From Microbacterium invictum (GTDB lineage Bacteria; Actinomycetota; Actinomycetes; Actinomycetales; Microbacteriaceae), in contig NZ_JACIFH010000001.1 in NCBI RefSeq assembly GCF_014197265.1, positions 868,001 to 932,000 of the forward strand: 64,000 nt of DNA. Reading direction: 5' to 3'. The notes under the pieces are model-generated. The model was not told where the DNA came from, made no database searches, and was given only the letters and a program-made list of their open reading frames with translations. Position numbers and translations under genes: made by a program. Each line of letters begins with the position of its first letter. Positions within the stretch are counted from its first letter, which is position 1. This document shows, in pieces, positions 30,881-40,777 of this stretch.

Positions 30881-31609
30881 ATGGCACTGCACTTCGTGGT
30901 GACGGATGCCGGTGCCTCCCAGCCCGGCGACACCGTCGTGCTGTCGGGGCAGGAGGCGCATCATGCGGCGTCGGTGCGCCGGGTGCGCCCCGGCGAAGAG
31001 GTCACCGTCGGCGACGGTCGCGGGGTCTGGCTGACCGGCACGGTCGAGGCGGCCGCGCCGCGCGAGGTGGTGGTGCGTGTGGACAGCCGGCGCGAGGTGC
31101 CGGCATCCACCCCCCGGCTCGTGCTCGTGCAGGCGCTCGCGAAGGGCGACCGCGACGAACTGGCGATCCAGGCGGCCACCGAGCTCGGCGTCGACGAGAT
31201 CGTGCCCTGGCAGGCCGCGCGCAGCGTGTCGCGATGGGACGCGCAGAAGGCGGCGAAGGGCGTGGCCCGGTGGGCCACGATCGTACGCGAGGCCGCCAAG
31301 CAGGCGCACCGCGCCTGGCTGCCCGATGTCACCGATCCCGTGACGACCCGCGTCCTCGCCGAACGCACGGCGACGTCCCAGGTGCTGGTGCTGGAGCCGG
31401 CGGCATCCACCGCACTGTCCGAGGTCGACACCGACGAGCGCGATATCGTCCTGGTCGTCGGGCCGGAGGGCGGGATCGCGCCGGAAGAGCTCGAGTCTCT
31501 CGCGGCGGCCGGCGCCCAGCCGGTCCGGCTGGGTGAGACGGTGCTGCGCACCTCGACGGCGGGCCCGGCGGCACTCGCTGTGCTCAATGCGCGTCTCGGT
31601 CGCTGGTGA
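30881..31609 (+). CDS. rsmE: 16S rRNA (uracil1498-N3)-methyltransferase
   Basis: RsmE methylates U1498 of 16S rRNA in the 30S subunit, using S-adenosylmethionine and a SPOUT trefoil knot. The 242 residues fit the family: the N-terminal PUA-like part with LSGQEAHHAASVRRVRPGEEVTVGDG, the middle ALAKGDRDELAIQAATELGVDEIVPW, and the knot segments IVLVVGPEGGIAPEELESL and PVRLGETVLRTSTAGPAAL, which form the cofactor pocket. The start lies 3 bases after the dnaJ stop. dnaJ-rsmE adjacency is widely conserved. Confidence 0.95.
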   Translation: MALHFVVTDAGASQPGDTVVLSGQEAHHAASVRRVRPGEEVTVGDGRGVWLTGTVEAAAPREVVVRVDSRREVPASTPRLVLVQALAKGDRDELAIQAATELGVDEIVPWQAARSVSRWDAQKAAKGVARWATIVREAAKQAHRAWLPDVTDPVTTRVLAERTATSQVLVLEPAASTALSEVDTDERDIVLVVGPEGGIAPEELESLAAAGAQPVRLGETVLRTSTAGPAALAVLNARLGRW

Positions 31610-31628
31610 GCCGTACCACCCCGCTGAC

Positions 31629-31634
31629 TACACT
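31629..31634 (+). promoter_or_regulatory. -10-like TACACT for the HIT gene
   Basis: TACACT lies 6 bases before the ATG of the HIT protein, matching the leaderless layout seen elsewhere. Confidence 0.5.
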
Positions 31635-31640
31635 GGGGAC

Positions 31641-31988
31641 ATGAGCGAACCGTCGATCTTCACGCGCATCCTCGAGGGTGAGATCCCCTCCGAGATCATC
31701 GCCGAGACCGAGAACGTCTTCGCGATCCGCGACATCAGCCCGAAGGCGCCGGTGCACCTGCTGGTGATCCCGAAGTCCGCCGAGTACCGCAACGTCGTCG
31801 AACTCGCCGCCGGCGATCCCGCTCTGCTGGCGGAGGTGGTGGCGCTGGCCGACCGGCTCGCCGCCGAGCATACGAACGGACAGTTCCGTCTGATCTTCAA
31901 CACCGGCCCGGAGGCCGGGCAGACCGTATTCCACGTGCACGCACACGTGCTGGGCGGCGGGCTGTCGGAGGGGAGCATGGGTGCCTGA
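31641..31988 (+). CDS. HIT family nucleotide hydrolase (HinT-like)
   Basis: This 115-residue protein fits the histidine-triad family of purine nucleoside phosphoramidases. The signature HVHAHVLGG places histidines at 98, 100 and 102. The N-terminal part reads SIFTRILEGEIPSEIIAETENVFAIRDISPKAPVHLLVIPKS, as in HinT. The natural substrate in bacteria is uncertain. I chose the ATG giving MSEPSIF because homology starts there and a -10-like hexamer is correctly spaced. The stop overlaps the phoH GTG by 8 bases, so the two are coupled. Confidence 0.93.
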   Translation: MSEPSIFTRILEGEIPSEIIAETENVFAIRDISPKAPVHLLVIPKSAEYRNVVELAAGDPALLAEVVALADRLAAEHTNGQFRLIFNTGPEAGQTVFHVHAHVLGGGLSEGSMGA

Positions 31989-33057
31989 CGATTCCGAGCG
32001 CACCGTGGAGCGCGTCTACGCCGACGGTGTGGCCATGGTGCAGCTGCTCGGCCCGCAAGACCGTCTGCTGCGCGTCGTCGAACGTGAGCACCCCGACGTA
32101 GAGGTGCATGTCCGCGGCAACGAGATCACCCTGACGGGGGAGTCGGATGCCGTGGTCTCGGCGCGCGCCCTCGTCGACGAGCTCATCGCGCTCGCGCGCT
32201 CGGGCCAGGGGCTCGACCCGGCCGACGTCAGCGCGTCGCGGCGCGTGCTCGATGCAGGCCAGCGGCCCAGCGAGGTGCTCGGCGAGGCGATCCTGTCCAG
32301 CCGCGGCAAGGTGATCCGCCCCAAGACCCTGGGACAGAAGGCCTATGTCGACGCGATCGAGGAGCACACGATCGTGTTCGGCATCGGTCCCGCCGGCACC
32401 GGAAAGACCTACCTCGCGATGGCCAAGGCCGTGCAGGCGCTGCAGCGTCGCGAGGTCAATCGCATCATCCTGACGCGTCCCGCCGTCGAGGCCGGCGAAC
32501 GGCTCGGCTTCCTGCCGGGCACGCTGAACGACAAGATCGACCCGTACCTGCGCCCGCTGTACGACGCGCTCAACGAGATGATGGACCCCGAGATCGTGCC
32601 GCGGCTCATGGCTTCGGGCACGATCGAGGTGGCACCTCTGGCGTATATGCGCGGTCGCACTCTGAACGATTCGTTCGTCGTGCTCGACGAGGCGCAGAAC
32701 ACGACACCCGAGCAGATGAAGATGTTCCTGACCCGGCTGGGCTTCGGCACTCGCATGGTGGTCACCGGCGACATCACCCAGGTCGACCTGCCGCAGGGCG
32801 CGTCGGGGCTGCGGCTGGTCACCCGCGTGCTCAAGAACATCGACGACATCCACTTCGCCATGCTCACCAGTGACGATGTTGTACGCCACAGCCTCGTGGG
32901 CCGCATCGTCGACGCCTACACCGAGTACGACGAGCAGCGGCTCGCGGCCCGGCGCGAGCGCGATGAAGCGACCGAGTTCGCCAATCGCGCCGAACGGCGC
33001 ACCGACCACCGCTCACGCGGACCCCGTGACCACCTGCCCAAGCGAGGACGCACATGA
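31981..33057 (+). CDS. phoH: PhoH-like ATPase
   Basis: This is a cytosolic P-loop ATPase of the PhoH family, thought to act in RNA metabolism alongside YbeY. The 358 residues have an N-terminal KH-like region (about 20-75), a Walker A GIGPAGTGKTYLAMAKAV near 134-150, RIILTRPAVEAGERLGFLPG, the Walker B region SFVVLDEAQNTTPEQMKMFLTR, and GTRMVVTGDITQVDLP. The GTG start overlaps the HIT gene. The stop overlaps ybeY by ATGA. The order phoH-ybeY-CBS protein-era is conserved across many phyla. Confidence 0.95.
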   Translation: MPDDSERTVERVYADGVAMVQLLGPQDRLLRVVEREHPDVEVHVRGNEITLTGESDAVVSARALVDELIALARSGQGLDPADVSASRRVLDAGQRPSEVLGEAILSSRGKVIRPKTLGQKAYVDAIEEHTIVFGIGPAGTGKTYLAMAKAVQALQRREVNRIILTRPAVEAGERLGFLPGTLNDKIDPYLRPLYDALNEMMDPEIVPRLMASGTIEVAPLAYMRGRTLNDSFVVLDEAQNTTPEQMKMFLTRLGFGTRMVVTGDITQVDLPQGASGLRLVTRVLKNIDDIHFAMLTSDDVVRHSLVGRIVDAYTEYDEQRLAARRERDEATEFANRAERRTDHRSRGPRDHLPKRGRT

Positions 33058-33521
33058 CGATCGAGATCACCAACGAGTCCGGGGTCGAGATCGACGAGAC
33101 CGTGCTGCTGCGCCTGACCGAGCACAACCTGGGACAGCTGAACGTGAGTCCGGAAGCCGATGTCGCGATCCTGCTGGTCGACGAGGGCGCGATGGAGTCG
33201 CTGCACGTGCAGTGGATGGACGAGCCCGGGCCCACCGACGTGCTGAGCTTCCCGATGGACGAACTGCGTCCCGGCACCGAGGAGTCGCCGACGCCGCCGG
33301 GCCTGCTGGGCGACATCGTGCTGTGCCCCCAGGTCGCCGAGACCCAGGCACAGGCCGCCCGGCACTCGACGCTGGATGAGCTCATCCTGCTGACCACGCA
33401 CGGTCTGCTGCACCTGCTCGGCTTCGATCATGCCGAGCCCGCCGAGGAGCGCGAGATGTTCGGGCTGCAGCGCGAGCTCATCGTCGCATTCCATGCGGCG
33501 GAGCGTCGACGACGCGCATGA
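33054..33521 (+). CDS. ybeY: Endoribonuclease YbeY (rRNA maturation)
   Basis: YbeY is a metal-dependent single-strand endoribonuclease involved in 16S rRNA 3' end maturation and ribosome quality control. The 155-residue length is normal. The zinc-binding signature HGLLHLLGFDH (H-x3-H-x5-H) is complete near residue 118-128. The upstream TDVLSFPMDELRPG and LLGDIVLCPQVAETQA segments are typical of the family. Start and stop overlap both neighbours by ATGA, showing tight coupling with phoH and the next membrane protein. Confidence 0.96.
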   Translation: MTIEITNESGVEIDETVLLRLTEHNLGQLNVSPEADVAILLVDEGAMESLHVQWMDEPGPTDVLSFPMDELRPGTEESPTPPGLLGDIVLCPQVAETQAQAARHSTLDELILLTTHGLLHLLGFDHAEPAEEREMFGLQRELIVAFHAAERRRRA

Positions 33522-34873
33522 CCGAGATCCTCCTGCTCGTCGCTGCCGTGCTGCTGGTCGCACTCGGCGGCCTCATGGCTGCCCTCGACGCGGCGCTGAG
33601 CGTCACCTCACGCGGCGATGTCGCCGAGCTGGCCGTCGTCGCCCGGCGCCCGGCATCCCTCGCCAGGATCGCAGCCGACCCCGACGCGCACGCCGATGCC
33701 GTCGTGTTCATCAGGATCCTCGCCGAGACGACGGCCGCGGTGCTGGTCACTGTCGCCTTCACCATCATGTTCGACAGCATCTGGTGGGCCATGCTGGCGG
33801 CCGCGATCCTCATGACGGCGGTGTCGTTCGTGCTCGTGGGCGCAAGCCCGCGCAGCGTCGGGCGCCAGCACGCCAAGACGCTGCTGCGCGTCTGCGCGCC
33901 CGTCGTGCGCGGTGCGCGGATCATCCTGGGGCCGCTGGCCCACCTGCTCGTTCTCCTCGGCAGCCGGCTGACCCCCGGCATCCAGCGCGGAGGCTCCTTC
34001 GCCTCCGAGGAGCAGCTGCTGAGCATGGTCGACGAGGCCGCCTCACAGGATCTGATCGAAGAGGACGACCGCGACCTCATCCACTCGGTGTTCGACTTCA
34101 CCGACACCATCGTCCGCGCGGTCATGGTGCCGCGCACCGACATGGTGACGATGGATGCCAGCTTCACGACGCAGCAGGCCATGCGCCTGTTCCTGGACAA
34201 GGGCGTCTCCCGCGTCCCGGTCGCCGACGACGAGTCCGACGACATCACCGGTGTCGTGTACCTCAAGGATCTCGTGCAGTTCGCGTTCCGGGACGAGACC
34301 GCGTGGCGGTCGGCACCGGTCATCCAGATCGCCCGGCCGGCGGTGTTCGTGCCCGAATCGATGAAGGCCGAGACCCTGCTGCAGCAGATGAAGCGGGATG
34401 CCGTGCATGTCTGCCTCGTCGTCGACGAGTACGGCGGAGTGGCGGGCCTGGTGACCCTCGAGGACCTCATCGAAGAGCTCGTGGGCGAGATCGCCGACGA
34501 ATACGACCCGCGCTCCACCGAGGTCGTCGAGCTCGGCGAGGGACGCTACCGCGTGAGCGCCCGTCTGGGGCTCGACGAGGTCGGCGATCTGTACGGCATC
34601 GAACTCGAAGACGACGAGGTCGACTCGGTGGGCGGGCTGCTCGGCAAGCTGCTGGGCCGGGTCCCGCTTCCGGGCGCGACGGCCGAGTACGGCGGGCTCG
34701 TGCTCACCGGCGGCGCGTCGCGCGGCCGTGGCCGGGGTCTTGCGACCGTGTTCGTCGAGCAGAAGCCCGAGCTCGAGGCCTGGCGACGCGCGTCCGCCGC
34801 GCCGCGCACCGGAGAGATCCGGCTTCCGACCACAGGCGAGACACGCGTCCGCCGCAGAGGAGAGTCCGCATGA
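33518..34873 (+). CDS. Hemolysin-family CBS-domain membrane protein (CorC/HlyC type)
   Basis: The 451 residues belong to the DUF21-CBS-CorC_HlyC family, whose better studied members affect magnesium or cobalt efflux. The haemolysin name is historical. The N-terminal DUF21 domain has about three or four hydrophobic spans (to about 150), two CBS domains follow (about 205-330, with VPRTDMVTMDASFTTQQAMRLFLDKGVSRVPV and VCLVVDEYGGVAGLVTLEDLIEELVGEI), and the C-terminal transporter-associated domain ends near 420. It sits between ybeY and era, its conserved place. Both ends overlap neighbours by ATGA. Confidence 0.92.
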   Translation: MTEILLLVAAVLLVALGGLMAALDAALSVTSRGDVAELAVVARRPASLARIAADPDAHADAVVFIRILAETTAAVLVTVAFTIMFDSIWWAMLAAAILMTAVSFVLVGASPRSVGRQHAKTLLRVCAPVVRGARIILGPLAHLLVLLGSRLTPGIQRGGSFASEEQLLSMVDEAASQDLIEEDDRDLIHSVFDFTDTIVRAVMVPRTDMVTMDASFTTQQAMRLFLDKGVSRVPVADDESDDITGVVYLKDLVQFAFRDETAWRSAPVIQIARPAVFVPESMKAETLLQQMKRDAVHVCLVVDEYGGVAGLVTLEDLIEELVGEIADEYDPRSTEVVELGEGRYRVSARLGLDEVGDLYGIELEDDEVDSVGGLLGKLLGRVPLPGATAEYGGLVLTGGASRGRGRGLATVFVEQKPELEAWRRASAAPRTGEIRLPTTGETRVRRRGESA

Positions 34874-35763
34874 CCGAGAACCGATCCGGGTTCGTCACCT
34901 TCGTGGGGCGTCCCAACGTCGGCAAGTCCACGCTGACCAACGCCCTCGTGGGCGAGAAGGTGGCCATCACCAGCGACAAGCCGCAGACGACCAGGCGCGC
35001 GATCCGCGGCATCCTGAACCGGCCCGCAGGGCAGCTGGTCATCGTGGACACCCCCGGCATCCACAAGCCCCGCACCCTCCTCGGTGAGCGCCTCAACAGC
35101 CTCGTCGAGCAGGTGCTGGGCGATGTCGATGCGATCGGGTTCCTCGTGCCGGCGACCGAGAAGGTCGGTCCCGGAGATCGCCGGATCGCCGCGTCGCTCG
35201 ACGGCTACCGGCGGGCGAAGAAGGTCGCGATCGTGACGAAGACCGACATCGCCACGCGCGAGCAGATCACCGAGCGACTCATGGAGGTCGACAGCCTGCG
35301 TGAGGACTGGGATGCCGTCATTCCGCTGTCGGCGATCGCCGGCGAGCAGCTGGATGTCCTCACCGACGAGCTGCTGAGCCTGATGCCGACCGGGCCCGCG
35401 CTGTACCCCGACGACGTCGTCACCGATGAATCGCTCGAGGACCGCATCGCCGAGATCATCCGCGAAGCCGCGCTCGAAGGCGTGCGCGACGAGCTGCCGC
35501 ACTCGATCGCCGTGACGATCGAGGACATCGCGCCGCGCGAGGACTCGGACCTCACCGACATCTACGCGAACATCGTCGTCGAGCGCGACAGCCAGAAGGC
35601 GATCATCATCGGCCACAAGGGTTCGCGGCTCAAGGACGTGGGGTCGCGGGCGCGGGCCGGCATCGAACCGCTCGTGGGGAGCAGGGTGTTCTTGTCGCTG
35701 CGCGTGCGCGTGGCGAAGGAATGGCAGCGCGACCCGAAGCAGCTCGGCCGGCTGGGGTTCTGA
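34870..35763 (+). CDS. era: GTPase Era
   Basis: Era binds 16S rRNA near its 3' end and assists 30S maturation. The 297 residues start MTENRSGFVTFVGRPNVGKS with the P-loop at about 13-21, followed by TTRRAIRGI, DTPGIHKPRTLLGERLN, TKTD and the C-terminal KH domain (about 200-297, IVVERDSQKAIIIGHKGSRLKDVGSRAR). No internal frame problem is seen. A longer same-frame extension upstream overlaps the preceding gene in another frame and was rejected. The ATG overlaps the preceding stop, and the TGA shares a base with the next ATG. Confidence 0.97.
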   Translation: MTENRSGFVTFVGRPNVGKSTLTNALVGEKVAITSDKPQTTRRAIRGILNRPAGQLVIVDTPGIHKPRTLLGERLNSLVEQVLGDVDAIGFLVPATEKVGPGDRRIAASLDGYRRAKKVAIVTKTDIATREQITERLMEVDSLREDWDAVIPLSAIAGEQLDVLTDELLSLMPTGPALYPDDVVTDESLEDRIAEIIREAALEGVRDELPHSIAVTIEDIAPREDSDLTDIYANIVVERDSQKAIIIGHKGSRLKDVGSRARAGIEPLVGSRVFLSLRVRVAKEWQRDPKQLGRLGF

Positions 35764-36698
35764 TGGCGAAGCGGTGGATCGCGCGACAGGCCGGCGCTCC
35801 AGAGAGCTGGGACTTCGTCGACCACGACGTGCCCGAACCCGGGCCCGGTGAGGTGACGATCCGCGTGCGCGCGGCCGGCATGAACCCCGCCGACCACAAG
35901 CATGTCGCCGCGGACAGCGGTCAGACCTGGCCGGTTGCGATCGGATACGAGGTGTCCGGTGAGCTGTCGGCGATCGGCGCCGACACCCAGATCGGCTCGG
36001 GCTCTGCGGCCTTGGGCGATGAGGTGATCGCCTTCCGCGTGGTGGGCGGGTATGCGACCGAGCTGACGGTTCCGGCCTCGAAGGTGTTCGCGAAGCCGGC
36101 GACGCTCACGCACCCCGAGGCGGCGAACCTGCTGCTGGCGGCGACGACGGCGGCGGAGATGCTGGCGGTCACGAACGCGCAACCGGGCGAGACCCTGCTG
36201 CTGCACGGAGCATCGGGAGCGGTCGGGGTGAGCGTGCTCCAGCAGGCCGCGCTGCGCGGCATCCATGTCATCGGAACGGCGTCGCCGGGCCGGTTCGATG
36301 AGGTCCGCCGCTTCGGCGGGACGCCGGTGTCCTATGGCGATGGGCTGGCGCAGCGCGTGCGCGAAGCGGCCGGTGACGCCATGATCGCGGCCGCACTGGA
36401 CGCCGTCGGCACCGATGAGGCCGTCGATGTATCGGTGGAGCTGGTGGCTGATCGCGCTCGCATCGTGACGATCGCGAACGCCCGTCGGGCGGAGAGCGAC
36501 GGCATCCGTTGGATCCGCGGATCGCTGCCCGAGAGTGCGCGATTCCGCGATGGGATCCGCGCCGACCTGATCGCGCTCGCGCAGGAGCAGAAGCTCGTCG
36601 TGCCGATAGCGGGGACGTACCCGCTGGCCGAAGCACCCGAAGCACTGCGGCTGCTGGCCGCAGGCCATCCCGGCGGCAAGCTCGCGCTGATTCCCTGA
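35763..36698 (+). CDS. Medium-chain dehydrogenase/reductase (quinone oxidoreductase-like), NADPH-dependent
   Basis: The 311 residues match the MDR superfamily without the structural zinc site: MAKRWIARQAG..., EPGPGEVTIRVRAAGMNPADHKHVA, VAIGYEVSGELSAIG, the PATLTHPEAANLLLAATTAAEML segment, the Rossmann motif GETLLLHGASGAVGVSVLQQA, and the C-terminal PLAEAPEALRLLAAGHPGGKLAL. This resembles quinone reductase-like oxidoreductases, and substrate is unknown. The ATG overlaps the era TGA by one base, so it is co-transcribed with era. A bidirectional terminator follows. Confidence 0.87.
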   Translation: MAKRWIARQAGAPESWDFVDHDVPEPGPGEVTIRVRAAGMNPADHKHVAADSGQTWPVAIGYEVSGELSAIGADTQIGSGSAALGDEVIAFRVVGGYATELTVPASKVFAKPATLTHPEAANLLLAATTAAEMLAVTNAQPGETLLLHGASGAVGVSVLQQAALRGIHVIGTASPGRFDEVRRFGGTPVSYGDGLAQRVREAAGDAMIAAALDAVGTDEAVDVSVELVADRARIVTIANARRAESDGIRWIRGSLPESARFRDGIRADLIALAQEQKLVVPIAGTYPLAEAPEALRLLAAGHPGGKLALIP

Positions 36699-36726
36699 GT
36701 CGGGTGCCGCGTGCCTCAGCGGACAG

Positions 36727-36769
36727 CGAAGCGGCCGGGTCATCACCTGCGGGGCGCCCGGCCGCTTCG
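36727..36769. terminator. Bidirectional terminator between MDR gene and lipoprotein
   Basis: A perfect 13-bp stem (36727-36739 with 36757-36769) with a 17-base loop separates the end of the plus-strand cluster from the convergent minus-strand lipoprotein gene. Confidence 0.8.
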
Positions 36770-36776
36770 TGTGGCG

Positions 36777-37928
36777 TCAGGGGCGACGTCCGCCGCCCAT
36801 CATCTGGCCGGTCAGCTCGGTCACCGACTCGCCATTGACGGTGATCGTGGCGCCGGTGAGGCTGCCGGTGCCGTCGTAGTCGAAAGCCGACTGCGCCGTG
36901 ATGTCGATGGTCCCGCCGGTGATCGTGAGGTCGCCGTTGCTGTCGATCGCATCGGTGTCGCCGGAACCCATCTCGATCGTGAGGCTTCCGCCGTTGATCG
37001 TGATGTTCATGCCCGACGTGACGATGGCCGACGCAGCGGCGTTGATGCCGTCATCGGACGCGCTGAGCGTGATGTCACCGTCGTCGATCACGATGACCGG
37101 CGCTTCGATGCCCTCGACGGAATCCGTGATCACGATCGTGCCGCCGGTGATCGACACCTGCTGCTCGGCCTTGATCGCGTCGTCGCCGGTGGTGATCGTG
37201 AGCTCGCCTCCCGAGATGACGAGCTGCCCCTCGCCGAGGTCGGTGTCGTTGGTCGACTTCACGCCGTCGCCGGCCGCGTCGACCGCGATCGTGCCGTCGC
37301 TGATGTTCAGCGAATCGGTGCCGCGGATGCCGTCGTCAACGCTGGTCACATCGATCGTGCCGTCGAGGATCCACACGTCATCCTTGCCGACGATGCCGTC
37401 GGCGAAGTTCGCCGTCACCGTCAGCGTGCCGGTGCCGGCGAGGTAGAGGTCGTCGGAGGAATAGATCGCACCGTCGATCTCCTCGTCGCTGCGGGTCGCG
37501 GCGTCCGAGACGGTGTTGACGGTGCCCTCTGCCAGTTCCACCACGGTGAGCTCGGCGTTGTCGACCTGGATCGCCGCGCCGGCGGTGCTTTCGATCGTGG
37601 CGCCGTCGAGGATGATCCGCACGTACCCGTCGGAGTCTACGGTCACCTGGCCGGTGGAGGAACCGGTGAGCACATAGGTACCGGCCTCCGTGATCTCGAG
37701 CCCTTCGTCGGTGAGCGTCACGTCCGTGCTCGGCAGCGTGCCCCAGTCCACATCGACGCCGGAGACGGTCGACTCCGTCACCGTGCTGGTGCTCGTGGTC
37801 GCCTCGCCGGTGTCCCCGGAGGAGCTGGTCGAGTCGGTCGCCGCATCATCCAGCGACGTGGCCGTGCAGCCGGCGAGCAGCAGGGCTGCGATCATCACTC
37901 CGCCGGCGACCTTGGTGTGGTGTCTCAT
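36777..37928 (-). CDS. Cthe_2159-type (DUF4353-like) beta-helix lipoprotein
   Basis: This 383-residue exported lipoprotein has a lipobox ending at Cys21 (MIAALLLAGC) and a Ser/Thr-rich linker. The rest consists of short repeats with a GGT[IV]-x-I pattern such as VSITGGTIVITDSVEGIEAP and LNISDGTIAVDAAGDGVKST, matching the Cthe_2159 family, whose founding member is a calcium-binding beta-helix that binds acidic polysaccharide. The last turn reads GTIDITAQSAFDYDGTGSLTGATITVNG. Function here, perhaps adhesion or polysaccharide binding, is inferred. GGAAGGAAG on the minus strand supports the ATG. No sortase, VTC polymerase or regulator gene lies beside it. Confidence 0.85.
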   Translation of the reverse strand: MRHHTKVAGGVMIAALLLAGCTATSLDDAATDSTSSSGDTGEATTSTSTVTESTVSGVDVDWGTLPSTDVTLTDEGLEITEAGTYVLTGSSTGQVTVDSDGYVRIILDGATIESTAGAAIQVDNAELTVVELAEGTVNTVSDAATRSDEEIDGAIYSSDDLYLAGTGTLTVTANFADGIVGKDDVWILDGTIDVTSVDDGIRGTDSLNISDGTIAVDAAGDGVKSTNDTDLGEGQLVISGGELTITTGDDAIKAEQQVSITGGTIVITDSVEGIEAPVIVIDDGDITLSASDDGINAAASAIVTSGMNITINGGSLTIEMGSGDTDAIDSNGDLTITGGTIDITAQSAFDYDGTGSLTGATITVNGESVTELTGQMMGGGRRP

Positions 37929-38036
37929 GATCTTCCTTCCGCAGAGATCTGTTCGATGAGACTCAGTTCACTCCTTTGCTCTATGAGATTCCTATGCTGC
38001 CGCTTTGCCGTGACCGATGGTCTGCGGGCCTGCGCT
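37929..38036. other. Gap upstream of the Cthe_2159-type lipoprotein (108 bases)
   Basis: The stretch is visibly lower in GC than its surroundings, with two TCTCAT repeats and a GGAAGGAAG Shine-Dalgarno sequence at its end near the lipoprotein. It probably holds the lipoprotein promoter, but I cannot assign a -10 with confidence. Confidence 0.4.
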
Positions 38037-38681
38037 TCAGGACGAGGCATCCACTTCGCGCAGCCAGGACTGGACGACGACGACCTCCTCGCCGAAGTCG
38101 GCATCCGCGGCGTCCTGCCACGTCCCGTCGTCCCACGTCACCTGCACCCACAGCCGGCCGTCCTGCGGCCACGAACTGACCAGCGCCGCGCCGAGCCGGT
38201 CGCCGGCCTCCTCCTGGATCTCGACCAGAGTCGCCTCGTCCGTGTCGCCGGGCACGCCGCCGGTGGGGTCTTCGGGCGCCATCGGATCGTACAGCGCCAG
38301 CAGGATCGGCGGCTGCGTGACGGTCAGCGCGTCACCGTCGTAGGTGCCCTGCACGGCATAGGAACCCCAGACGACGTCGTTCGATGACGTCGACCCTTCG
38401 ACGCCTTCCCAGGTCCAGTCGACCAGCGCCACACCACCGCCGCACTGCGGGGGATGGGATTCCATCACCACCGCGCACAGCCGCACGCCACCAGAGTCCT
38501 CGAGCACCGTCCCCTGGCCGATGACGTCATTCTCAGGCAGTCCCGGATCGAGCGACCCGAGCGACTGGCCGCCGGGCGCATCCGCCGCAGATCCCGGTCC
38601 GGCGGGGGTCGCACACGCGGCCAGCAGGCCGCCGGCGAGACACAGCACGAGGAGGGACGAGCTTCGTCGCAGACGCTTCAT
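38037..38681 (-). CDS. Lipoprotein, unknown function
   Basis: I do not recognise the 214-residue product. A signal peptide with a lipobox (SLLVLCLAGGLLAAC, Cys23) indicates a membrane-anchored lipoprotein. The mature part is Gly, Asp and Pro rich, contains LEDSGGVRLCAVVMESHPPQCGGGVALVDWTWEGVEG and YAVQGTYDGDALTV, and ends with a Trp-rich acidic region. Two cysteines in the mature part could form a disulfide. I chose the ATG that leaves a standard lipoprotein signal, although an in-frame ATG 12 codons earlier exists. The Shine-Dalgarno GGGG is close to the start. It may be co-transcribed with the following lipoprotein. Confidence 0.75.
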   Translation of the reverse strand: MKRLRRSSSLLVLCLAGGLLAACATPAGPGSAADAPGGQSLGSLDPGLPENDVIGQGTVLEDSGGVRLCAVVMESHPPQCGGGVALVDWTWEGVEGSTSSNDVVWGSYAVQGTYDGDALTVTQPPILLALYDPMAPEDPTGGVPGDTDEATLVEIQEEAGDRLGAALVSSWPQDGRLWVQVTWDDGTWQDAADADFGEEVVVVQSWLREVDASS

Positions 38682-38743
38682 ATCCCCACAGTGTCGCTGG
38701 TCCGGCATCCGTCTCATGAGTCGTCGTGTTCGTAAAGCGGGTG

Positions 38744-38749
38744 TAGTCT
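38744..38749 (+). promoter_or_regulatory. -10-like TAGTCT for the leuA leader
   Basis: TAGTCT lies 6 bases before the leader peptide ATG, so the transcript is likely to begin at that ATG. Confidence 0.6.
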
Positions 38750-38755
38750 TTCTGC

Positions 38756-38784
38756 ATGCGCTTCAGCGGCCTGCTTCTTAGCTG

Positions 38785-38806
<22 letters not shown>
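38756..38806 (+). CDS. leuA leader peptide (16 codons, three consecutive Leu codons)
   Basis: The short frame encodes MRFSGLLLSCRDESSF and ends in TAG. It begins 6 bases after a -10-like TAGTCT, so the transcript is probably leaderless. The run CTG CTT CTT at codons 6-8 is what a leucine-sensing leader needs, and CTT is rare in the high-GC neighbouring genes. The last codons lie in the 5' arm and loop of a strong hairpin (see the structured element). It is 60 bases upstream of leuA, and it is too short to be found by length alone. Regulation by leucyl-tRNA supply is inferred from layout. Confidence 0.75.
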
Positions 38807-40633
<1,827 letters not shown>

Positions 40634-40656
40634 CGCCCCGGGACCCCGCCCCTTCC

Positions 40657-40725
40657 GCGAGAGAACACTTCGGCGCCGAGAGAATGGGTGTCACCCGTAC
40701 TCTCGTCCGCCCGTTGTTCTCTCGC
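40657..40725. terminator. Nested inverted repeat between leuA and TRIC-like gene
   Basis: An 11-base arm GCGAGAGAACA (40657-40667) is perfectly complementary to TGTTCTCTCGC (40715-40725). Inside it are CGAGAGAA (40677-40684) facing CTCTCG (40700-40705), and a small GGGTG/CACCC hairpin (40686-40696). It lies just after leuA and before the convergent gene, so a terminator role is likely. Confidence 0.55.
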
Positions 40726-40729
40726 TGTC

Positions 40730-40777
40730 GGGGGTGGTCGGGGGTGGTCGGGGGCGGGGCGGTCGGGGTGGTCAGGG
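40730..40777 (+). repeat. G-run tract (possible G-quadruplex) at the TRIC-like gene end
   Basis: Runs of 5, 5, 5, 4, 4 and 3 Gs are separated mostly by TGGTC, CGGTC or C. Four runs of at least three Gs fit within 40 bases, which meets the usual G-quadruplex pattern on the plus strand. The 3' part overlaps the stop codon of the minus-strand gene. Confidence 0.6.

Noticed and set aside
33430-35763. A 777-codon frame that would fuse ybeY-antisense-like sequence to era.
   Set aside because: The first part overlaps the CBS-domain gene in another frame and is Arg-rich shadow sequence; Era starts at 34870 with its P-loop near residue 13.
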